From positions 1-5,960 of the forward strand of contig JAAFHI010000245.1 in assembly GCA_013298335.1 (NCBI GenBank): a stretch of 5,960 bases of DNA, given 5' to 3'. Numbering within the stretch: position 1 is the first letter of the stretch; each line of letters opens with the position of its first letter. Below the pieces are notes generated by a model that did no database searches, was not told the origin of the DNA, and saw only the letters and a program-made list of their open reading frames with translations. Below, piece by piece: positions 1 through 4,896 of the stretch. Position numbers and translations under genes: made by a program. The DNA comes from Actinomycetota bacterium (GTDB taxonomy: Bacteria > Acidobacteriota > Blastocatellia > Chloracidobacteriales > Chloracidobacteriaceae).

Positions 1-2353
1 CGGGCGCAATCGCCGGGTTGAAGGTACGCGGGGATGGTGGCGGCGTATTGAGATGGGCGTAGAGCACACTCATCGAATTGCCTTCGTTCGACTGGAACGG
101 CACCCGACCGCACAGCATCTGGTAGAACATCACGCCCACGCTGTAGACGTCGGATCGTCCGTCGTAGTCCATGCCGCCGATGCGCTCGGGGGAAATGTAG
201 TTCGGCGTTCCGATGAGCGCGCCGGTGGCGGTCAGTCGTTCGTATTCCTCGCTGCCCGAAGCATCCAGCAGCTTGGCCGTCCCGAAATCCACGACTTTCA
301 CCGTCTCGCCCTCGACGTTCCGGTTGATGAAGATATTGGACGGCTTGATGTCGCGATGAATGATGCCGTTGCGGTGGGCTTCGGCCAGCGCATGGCAGAC
401 CGGCACCAGCACCTGAATGCAGCGCCGGAGCGAGAGCGGGCGTTTTCGTGAAACCTCGTCGTAAAGCGTGTGGCCCTGCAACAGTTCCATCACCAGATAG
501 GCGATGCCCTCGTGTGAAATCCCCGAATCGATCACGTTGATGATGTTCGGGTGATTGAGGCGCGCAACCGAAATGCCTTCGAGCTTGAAACGTTCGACGG
601 CGTTGGCGCTGTCGTTGCCCGGCATCGGTTTGAAGACCTTGACCGCAATCGGACGGTTGAGGCCGAGGTGGGTGGCCTTGAACACCGCGCCGAATCCGCC
701 CGCTCCGATTTTTTCGTCGAGCCGGTACTTGCCGTCGAGAATCGTTCCCGGAAGGGCTTCGGCGAGCGCCGAGAAGATGCGGTCGGCCTGTTGTTTCGAT
801 TCGAGCAGTTCGGCGTTCTTGCGGTTCAGTTCAACGTTGCGGACCTCGGCCTCGTTGCGGGCGGCATCAAGTTGCCTGAGGTTGGTCTGTAGCTGGCGGT
901 TTTTGTCGGCGAGGGCGTTGGTCCGTTCCTCGACCCGGAGTTCGAGGTCGCGGTTGAGCGTGTCGATTTCGTTGTAGGCCCTGACGAACCGGGTCGAAAG
1001 CATGACCGCCATCGAGAAGATGAAGAAGGTCAGGCCGTAATTCGGGGCGTTCGTGAGAAACAGGGTGACCTTCAGCGGAGTCGAATAGGGCAGGGCGATG
1101 AGGGTGACCTGGCACAGCACCGAAAATAGAATGCAGGAAAGGCCGGCGAACAGGGTGCGGGCTTCGCGGTTGCCCTTTCGGAGTTGCCGGAAAAGCGTCC
1201 GCAGGGCGATGGCGGCGAAAATCAGCGTCGAAAGCGTATAGCGGAGGCTGTTGACGCTCCCGAAAAGGAATATCCCCGGTGCGAGCGGAATCAGCGCCAT
1301 GCAGGCCAGTTGCGAAAATTGAAAAACCTTCAGCCAGCGATTGCGCCGCAGGTGAAAGATTTCACACAGGAATTCGATCCCGCACAGCGCCGCCGCGTGC
1401 ATGAATATCTGGGAAAGGCCCCGTTGCATGGTGAAGGACAGCCAATCCTCGCACCAGGTCGTCAGAAAAAACATATTGAGGGCGGTCGCCATCGAAACGG
1501 TGCAAAACCAGAGATATTCGCGCTGGCTGCGTCGCGAGATCCACAATTGAAGATAGAAAAGGCCGACCGCGATTCCGAACAGGGCGCAGAAGAAAACCGG
1601 GAGATCGGCAAACAGGCGGGCATCCCGGAGTTCGCGGGCTTTGGCCTCGACCTGTGGAAGAAACCCGAACTGAATATCGGCGAAGACGCGCAGCTTGCCG
1701 CTCGGAAGCGGGTTCACCCATCGGCGGATGGCGATGATGAGCCGTCCGTCCGTTCCGATGAGATTGGCGGGAATGACGACGACTTCGTTTTCGGTTTTGG
1801 TATGGGCGATGGGCGTCGGGTTAAAACTCCCGAAGCTGCCCACGAGGGTGCCGTTCGCAAAAATTTCGGTTGCCAGGCCGCGAACCCGCGGGACCAGCAG
1901 GCCGAACGGAATTCCCGACATTTCCCTTTGAGTACCCGGAGGAATCCGGATTTCCAGCCGGTGCCACGTCATTCGCCGGTCGTCGCAGGTTTTCCTCAGA
2001 TCGGCTTGAGAATAAATCGTCAGTACCGGCCAGTTTCGGGTGTCGGTCGTTGGAAGGGCCCAGGCGGGGTCGTCGCCCGCGTGGAACTGCCAGGTCGGGC
2101 AGGGGAGGGGGCGGGGCGGGTCGGCCTGAAGGGAAGCGGTTTCGACCGGTCCGGCTTGAACCGGGAGGACGAAAAGAATCAGGAGCAGAAGAATCCGGGA
2201 CAGTCGCTTCAGGATGTGCCGCGTTTCGTGGATTCGATTCGGGAATGAATGAATGAATCCGATTCGAAGGAAAATGCGGGAAGGTAAAAAGACCGAGCGG
2301 TGATCTTCCCGACCGAAGCGAACTTTCCCAAGTGTCTTGCGAACGTCACTCAT
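1..2353 (-). CDS. 7TMR-DISM-like membrane receptor Ser/Thr protein kinase (C-terminus cut by window edge)
   Basis: The frame is open from an ATG at 2353 to the window edge (784 codons). Predicted order: basic N-terminal extension (1-47); hydrophobic signal or anchor (about 52-67); periplasmic beta-rich, jelly-roll-like domain (about 85-235) containing EIFANGTLVGSFG; seven hydrophobic helices (about 250-272, 281-299, 312-332, 345-365, 371-389, 402-422, 431-453), matching the 7TMR-DISM layout; a charged coiled coil (about 456-530); and a Hanks-type kinase from about 543. The kinase has the glycine loop GAGGFGAV (550-557), ATP-binding Lys572, a plausible helix-C Glu592, HRDIKPSN (666-673, catalytic Asp668), DFG (689-691), SPE (721-723) and subdomain IX Asp735, so it should be active. 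It would sense a periplasmic or membrane signal and phosphorylate cytoplasmic proteins on Ser/Thr. The kinase call is firm; the 7TMR-DISM call rests on topology and layout. The ligand and any domain after residue 784 are unknown. The start is less certain because no clear Shine-Dalgarno site precedes 2353. Confidence 0.9.
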   Translation of the reverse strand, partial: MSDVRKTLGKVRFGREDHRSVFLPSRIFLRIGFIHSFPNRIHETRHILKRLSRILLLLILFVLPVQAGPVETASLQADPPRPLPCPTWQFHAGDDPAWALPTTDTRNWPVLTIYSQADLRKTCDDRRMTWHRLEIRIPPGTQREMSGIPFGLLVPRVRGLATEIFANGTLVGSFGSFNPTPIAHTKTENEVVVIPANLIGTDGRLIIAIRRWVNPLPSGKLRVFADIQFGFLPQVEAKARELRDARLFADLPVFFCALFGIAVGLFYLQLWISRRSQREYLWFCTVSMATALNMFFLTTWCEDWLSFTMQRGLSQIFMHAAALCGIEFLCEIFHLRRNRWLKVFQFSQLACMALIPLAPGIFLFGSVNSLRYTLSTLIFAAIALRTLFRQLRKGNREARTLFAGLSCILFSVLCQVTLIALPYSTPLKVTLFLTNAPNYGLTFFIFSMAVMLSTRFVRAYNEIDTLNRDLELRVEERTNALADKNRQLQTNLRQLDAARNEAEVRNVELNRKNAELLESKQQADRIFSALAEALPGTILDGKYRLDEKIGAGGFGAVFKATHLGLNRPIAVKVFKPMPGNDSANAVERFKLEGISVARLNHPNIINVIDSGISHEGIAYLVMELLQGHTLYDEVSRKRPLSLRRCIQVLVPVCHALAEAHRNGIIHRDIKPSNIFINRNVEGETVKVVDFGTAKLLDASGSEEYERLTATGALIGTPNYISPERIGGMDYDGRSDVYSVGVMFYQMLCGRVPFQSNEGNSMSVLYAHLNTPPPSPRTFNPAIAP
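2243..2258. repeat. (GAAT)4 tetranucleotide repeat within the 5' end of the kinase gene
   Basis: Four perfect tandem copies of GAAT on the plus strand (ATTC on the coding strand) lie in the part of the receptor-kinase gene that encodes the basic extension, between the ATG at 2353 and the signal sequence. A change of one copy would shift the frame between that ATG and the rest of the protein. Four copies is few for a slippage hot spot, so this may be chance. Confidence 0.6.
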
Positions 2354-2475
2354 CGGGAGTAGGCTATCCGAAAATTTGGATTTTTCGGGCGACTGCTTCA
2401 GTTGCGGGAAACTTTTCGCGCCGTCGGTCGTTCAAATTCCTGTTATCCGCATTTTTATAGCACACGGTTGTTCTG
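2354..2475. promoter_or_regulatory. divergent promoter region between the kinase and transglycosylase genes
   Basis: These 122 bases separate two outward-facing genes and must carry both start signals unless transcription comes from further away. On the plus strand, TTCAAA (2431-2436) and TTTATA (2454-2459) are 17 bases apart and form a weak sigma70-like pair. On the minus strand the same 2454-2459 bases read TATAAA, a better -10, but without a convincing -35. A plus-strand start here would leave only about 10 bases of leader before the transglycosylase ATG, and no Shine-Dalgarno sequence is visible there. The exact elements are uncertain. Confidence 0.35.
2368..2388. promoter_or_regulatory. 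7-bp inverted repeat just upstream of the kinase start
   Basis: CCGAAAA at 2368-2374 and TTTTCGG at 2382-2388 are perfect inverted arms around a 7-base spacer. The repeat ends 15 bases upstream of the kinase ATG (2353). It could be an operator in the divergent region or a hairpin in the kinase mRNA leader that affects translation. Nothing shows which, and no binding protein is identified. Confidence 0.4.
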
Positions 2476-3774
2476 ATGAAGCGAATTTTCAGTGCGATTT
2501 TCCTGATGGGAGTGGTGTTGGTCGGGCCGCTGGGCGTACGGGCTCAATCGGTTTCAAACCCGACTTCGGATGCGGTATTTCCTCCGCCTCCCGCCGCTGC
2601 CGTCGATACTCCGGTCTGGGTCAGGGAACTGACCGACAAGTCCGAAGCCTACTTTGTACTCGGGGCCCATGCGTTCGATGAAAGTCGTCCCGAAGCTGCC
2701 CGCGATTACTTCAACCTCGCGCTCGACGTGCTGCTCGAATCCGGCAGCGGGGCCAAGGCGCATCCCGCGCTCAACGCCTATTATCTGCAATTGATTGAAC
2801 GGGTTCGGCAGTATGACCGGCAGATGCAGCAGACCGAACTCGGGTGGGGCGAGCAGAAGTTCACCCCGTCGCCGCTCGATCTGCTCAACAACATTCAGGT
2901 GGATGAAGCCGTCGCGTCGAATGTGCAGGTTTTTGGGAACCTGGATTTCACGGCGGTGGCCTCGACCCCGGAAGTCCGCCGTTTTCTGGCCTACTTTACC
3001 CGCGGCGGCGGACGTGGAACGATTGCCAACGGATTGCGTCGTTCGGGCCGGTATCTTCCGATTGCCCGCCGAATCTTCGCCGAGGAAGGCGTTCCGCAGG
3101 ACCTGGTCTGGCTCGCCCAGGCCGAGTCCGGGTGGAGTTCGAATGCGATGTCGACCGCCGCGGCCTACGGAATCTGGCAGTTCATCCCGTCCACCGGGGC
3201 GCGTTTCGGACTGACCCAGAACGCCTGGATCGACGAACGCGGCGGCATCGAGCAGCCGACCCGCGCGGCGGCCAAGTATCTCAAGTGGCTGAACACCCGG
3301 TTCGGCGGAGATTGGCTCCTGGCGATGGCCGCCTACAATTGCGGCGAAGGCAACGTCGGGCGGGCGCTTTCCCGGAGCCGCTACGACGACTTCTGGTCAC
3401 TCCATCGGCAGGGACTGCTTCCGAAGGAAACCCAGAATTACGTCCCGATCATTCTTTCAATGATTCTGATTGCGAAGAACCCGGCCTTTTACGGATTCGA
3501 GAACGTCAAACCCGAACCCGCGCTGCGCTACGACATGCTGCCGGTGACGGCTTCCGTTGATTTGCGGACCCTGGGGAGTCAGGCGGGCGTGGCGCCTGAA
3601 ATTCTGCGGAGTTATAATCCGGAACTGCTGACCTACAGCGTTCCGGCCAACTATCGGCTCCGCGTACCGCCCGGAACGCATGCGAACGTCCAGAATGCCC
3701 TGCTGGCCATGCAGGCGACGCCGACCCCGCACCGGGGGATGAAAACGCAGATGGTTCGCAAGAAGCGAAAATAG
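2476..3774 (+). CDS. secreted MltD-like lytic transglycosylase with LysM-like C-terminal segment
   Basis: This 432-residue enzyme is predicted to cleave the MurNAc-GlcNAc bond of peptidoglycan in the periplasm, leaving 1,6-anhydroMurNAc ends. Residues 1-23 form a signal peptide (basic KR, hydrophobic core, likely cut after VRA). No lipobox cysteine is present, so it is not a lipoprotein like E. coli MltD. Residues 49-115 are helical and TPR-like. The SLT domain spans about 193-320, with the catalytic glutamate in AQAESGW (Glu217), then YGIWQFIPSTGARFGL (231-246), AAYNCGEGNVGRA (285-297) and ETQNYVP (318-324), the usual order in this family. Residues 357-400 resemble the degenerate LysM-like unit of MltD proteins (LRSYNPELL, YRLRVPPG). 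The tail is strongly basic (MVRKKRK). The ATG at 2476 was chosen because it begins the signal peptide, though no clear Shine-Dalgarno site precedes it. The gene is divergent from the receptor kinase and ends before a strong terminator, so it is probably monocistronic. Confidence 0.93.
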   Translation: MKRIFSAIFLMGVVLVGPLGVRAQSVSNPTSDAVFPPPPAAAVDTPVWVRELTDKSEAYFVLGAHAFDESRPEAARDYFNLALDVLLESGSGAKAHPALNAYYLQLIERVRQYDRQMQQTELGWGEQKFTPSPLDLLNNIQVDEAVASNVQVFGNLDFTAVASTPEVRRFLAYFTRGGGRGTIANGLRRSGRYLPIARRIFAEEGVPQDLVWLAQAESGWSSNAMSTAAAYGIWQFIPSTGARFGLTQNAWIDERGGIEQPTRAAAKYLKWLNTRFGGDWLLAMAAYNCGEGNVGRALSRSRYDDFWSLHRQGLLPKETQNYVPIILSMILIAKNPAFYGFENVKPEPALRYDMLPVTASVDLRTLGSQAGVAPEILRSYNPELLTYSVPANYRLRVPPGTHANVQNALLAMQATPTPHRGMKTQMVRKKRK

Positions 3775-3797
3775 AGTGTTTCTTTCTCCTTTTCCTC

Positions 3798-3830
3798 AAG
3801 GCAGGCATCGTCGCCTGCCTTTGTTTTTTG
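3798..3830 (+). terminator. intrinsic terminator of the transglycosylase gene
   Basis: A perfect 9-bp stem (AAGGCAGGC at 3798-3806, GCCTGCCTT at 3813-3821) with a 6-base loop is followed by TGTTTTTTG. It starts 24 bases after the transglycosylase stop codon. It works on the plus strand; the minus strand lacks a T tract after the stem. Confidence 0.92.
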
Positions 3831-3831
3831 A

Positions 3832-3871
3832 TGAAAAGGAAACGGGAAGCGCGATTGAATCGGCTTCCCGT
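3832..3871 (-). terminator. probable terminator of the 72-residue minus-strand gene
   Basis: ACGGGAAGC (3842-3850) pairs with GCTTCCCGT (3863-3871). Inside, CGAT (3852-3855) pairs with ATCG (3859-3862) around a TGA loop, with one unpaired base at 3851. Read on the minus strand, the stem is followed by TTCCTTTTC, an interrupted T tract. It lies about 27 bases beyond the stop codon of the minus-strand gene ending at 3899. Confidence 0.75.
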
Positions 3872-3898
3872 AGGAGAAATCAACCGTGACGTGAAGGA

Positions 3899-4117
3899 CT
3901 ACTTTGTCTTCTTCCCGTCAACCATATAGCGTTCGAGAATCTCGCCCGAAAGTCCATCGAGGACGATGCAGGCGCGATCCCCCATATTATTGATATGCAG
4001 GTTGAGCGCCGCTTTCGAGTTCTGGGCGCGGACAACGTAAATGAACCGCTCTTCCGGCGAATTTCCGACGACCCGGATGAAGAAGTCCATCATGACTTCG
4101 TTCGTACCACCAGGCAT
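3899..4117 (-). CDS. small uncharacterised protein (72 residues)
   Basis: I do not recognise this protein. It has no signal peptide or membrane segment and should be cytoplasmic. The sequence suggests a compact alpha/beta fold: a strand-like FFIRVV (12-17), FIYVVRAQ (25-32), a helix around NSKAALNLHINNM (33-45), a strand ACIVLDG (49-55), another short segment, and a basic tail KKTK. Reality as a gene is supported by its signals. A GAGGT Shine-Dalgarno motif sits 9 bases before the ATG at 4117, a good sigma70-type promoter lies further upstream, and a hairpin terminator follows the TAG stop. Alternative starts at Met9 or Met10 (4093, 4090) lack as good a ribosome site. It is monocistronic and divergent from the ribbon-helix-helix gene. 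No function is assigned. Confidence 0.78.
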   Translation of the reverse strand: MPGGTNEVMMDFFIRVVGNSPEERFIYVVRAQNSKAALNLHINNMGDRACIVLDGLSGEILERYMVDGKKTK

Positions 4118-4126
4118 AGGCTAGCT

Positions 4127-4131
4127 ACCTC
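4127..4131 (-). promoter_or_regulatory. Shine-Dalgarno site of the 72-residue gene
   Basis: GAGGT on the minus strand, 9 bases before the ATG at 4117. It decides the start in favour of Met1 over Met9 and Met10. Confidence 0.7.
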
Positions 4132-4157
4132 GGTTTGGAGATGTACTTTCATACAGA

Positions 4158-4179
4158 GTGCCGCGAGAAGCGGTGGCAC
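4158..4179. other. hairpin in the 5' leader of the 72-residue gene
   Basis: GTG (4158-4160) plus CCGC (4161-4164) can pair with GCGG (4170-4173) and CAC (4177-4179), with a 5-base loop and a 3-base bulge. Alternatively, GTGCC pairs with GGCAC around a larger loop. If the promoter at 4213-4242 is used, this lies in the untranslated leader about 40 bases before the start codon. It could be a translational control element or simply leader structure. It matches no riboswitch I recognise. Confidence 0.35.
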
Positions 4180-4188
4180 ACGCAATGC

Positions 4189-4241
4189 TGACCGAACTTG
4201 CGGATGGCGGAGACTATACTTAGGCTATATGTGGTCGGTCA
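4189..4241. promoter_or_regulatory. inverted repeat flanking the 72-residue gene promoter (possible operator pair)
   Basis: TGACCGA at 4189-4195 and TCGGTCA at 4235-4241 are perfect 7-bp inverted arms separated by 39 bases. One arm overlaps the -35 hexamer of the minus-strand promoter; the other falls just downstream of its expected start point. This could suit a repressor that binds both sites, but two 7-bp arms this far apart can also arise by chance. Confidence 0.35.
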
Positions 4242-4242
4242 A
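4213..4242 (-). promoter_or_regulatory. sigma70-type promoter for the 72-residue gene
   Basis: On the minus strand, TTGACC (-35, 4237-4242) and TATAGT (-10, 4213-4218) each match the consensus at 5 of 6 positions, with an 18-base spacer (4219-4236). Transcription would begin near 4206, leaving a leader of about 90 bases before the ATG at 4117. It is the best promoter match found in the window. Confidence 0.6.
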
Positions 4243-4331
4243 CCAGCGGTGGAATGGTTCCCGCTTTTCCTGAACGTGCGGAACTGTTTTCATCGGCATC
4301 CGAAGGGATTGGAAACGAAAGACGGCCAACC

Positions 4332-4348
4332 GACGTAGAACCCACGTC
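4332..4348. promoter_or_regulatory. short inverted repeat upstream of the ribbon-helix-helix gene
   Basis: GACGT (4332-4336) and ACGTC (4344-4348) are inverted arms with a 7-base spacer, lying 43-59 bases before the ATG at 4391. Short half-sites about one helical turn apart suit ribbon-helix-helix dimers, and such proteins often repress their own genes, so this is a candidate autoregulatory site. I found no convincing plus-strand promoter between 4243 and 4390. Confidence 0.3.
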
Positions 4349-4374
4349 ACCAACAAAATTTTTCCAACGAATTT

Positions 4375-4381
4375 GAAAGGA
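4375..4381 (+). promoter_or_regulatory. Shine-Dalgarno site of the ribbon-helix-helix gene
   Basis: GAAAGGA ends 9 bases before the ATG at 4391. It favours that ATG over the in-frame TTG at 4373, which would overlap the ribosome site itself. Confidence 0.7.
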
Positions 4382-4390
4382 CGACGAACA

Positions 4391-4816
4391 ATGGCATTTC
4401 CAGAAGAGAACAAAGTGGTCGTCGAGCGCAAGGAAGACGGCGTCATCAAGGTCGAGAGTGTCGAGCCGCCGGCGGAAGAACCGAAGGGCACCATCGAGGA
4501 AATCACCAGTTCGGTTCGGGAACTGGCGCGAAACTTCCCCGAATCCATCGGCAAGCTGCCCGGTTCGATTGGGGCGGCGATTCAGAACGTGCTGTCCACC
4601 CGCGATCTGAACCTGAGCGTGAGCGTTTCCGAGGATTCCCTGAAATCCATCGAGATGCTGGTCGAGGCCGGAATTTTCGCCAGCCGTTCGGAGGCGGCGG
4701 CGTTTCTGATCGGCGAAGGCATCAAGGCCAAACAGGAACTCTTTACTCAGGTCACGGATAAAATCGACCAGATCCAGAAACTCAAGGCCGAACTCAAGAC
4801 CATGACCAACGGATAG
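4391..4816 (+). CDS. ribbon-helix-helix (CopG/Arc-like) domain protein with C-terminal coiled coil
   Basis: This 141-residue cytoplasmic protein starts at the ATG after a GAAAGGA ribosome site; a TTG 18 bases upstream is in frame but less likely. Residues 1-36 are charged, rich in acidic residues and prolines, and probably disordered. Residues 37-67 form one or two amphipathic helices (EEITSSVRELARNFPESI). Residues 73-112 match the ribbon-helix-helix pattern: strand LNLSVSVS (73-80), helix EDSLKSIEMLVEAGIF (81-96), then SRSEAAAFLIGEGIK (98-112), where the SRSEA turn is typical of CopG-like proteins. Residues 113-137 look like a short coiled coil. Such proteins usually dimerise and bind DNA through the strand, often repressing their own gene or an antitoxin operon. 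No toxin-like partner gene follows: a terminator comes next, then a convergent gene. The strand lacks the basic residues many DNA-binding members carry (only acidic, polar and hydrophobic side chains), so a pure dimerisation role is possible. The exact family is not recognised. Confidence 0.85.
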   Translation: MAFPEENKVVVERKEDGVIKVESVEPPAEEPKGTIEEITSSVRELARNFPESIGKLPGSIGAAIQNVLSTRDLNLSVSVSEDSLKSIEMLVEAGIFASRSEAAAFLIGEGIKAKQELFTQVTDKIDQIQKLKAELKTMTNG

Positions 4817-4840
4817 GATCATCTCCGTCATTCCAAAAGA

Positions 4841-4876
4841 AAAAAGAGCAACGGTCGCGAGACCGCTGCTCTTTTT
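4841..4876. terminator. bidirectional intrinsic terminator between convergent genes
   Basis: AAAAAGAGCA (4841-4850) and CGGTC (4852-4856) pair with GACCG (4861-4865) and TGCTCTTTTT (4867-4876) around a GCGA tetraloop, with one A-C mismatch (4851/4866). The A and T runs on the outer arms give a T tract in both directions. It can therefore end the plus-strand gene stopping at 4816 and the minus-strand receptor gene stopping at 4897. Confidence 0.92.
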
Positions 4877-4896
4877 CCTTTGGTAAAGCGTTGCTG

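Noticed and set aside
53..977. Several plus-strand open frames across the left part
   Set aside because: All are antisense to the kinase domain, whose motifs (HRD, DFG, SPE, glycine loop) are plain on the minus strand.
1184..2248. A 354-codon plus-strand open frame
   Set aside because: It runs antisense to the receptor kinase frame. Its product is low-complexity, full of charged residues and lacks any domain, while the opposite strand encodes recognisable membrane and kinase segments.
2795..3560. Arginine-rich plus-strand frames inside the transglycosylase
   Set aside because: They are shifted frames of the transglycosylase gene, with the skewed arginine and proline content typical of shadows in GC-rich DNA.
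4158..4179. Possible tRNA fragment or known riboswitch in the divergent region
   Set aside because: Only a single short hairpin is present. There is no cloverleaf, no TPsiC-like arm and no conserved riboswitch core.
4391..4816. Antitoxin of a toxin-antitoxin pair
   Set aside because: No toxin-like frame overlaps or follows it. The next gene is convergent beyond a terminator, and the divergent 72-residue protein shows no toxin motif that I recognise.
4220..4831. A 203-codon minus-strand open frame opposite the ribbon-helix-helix gene
   Set aside because: The plus-strand gene has a ribosome site, a recognisable domain and a terminator. The antisense frame crosses the regulatory region and the terminator's near side and has no recognisable domain.
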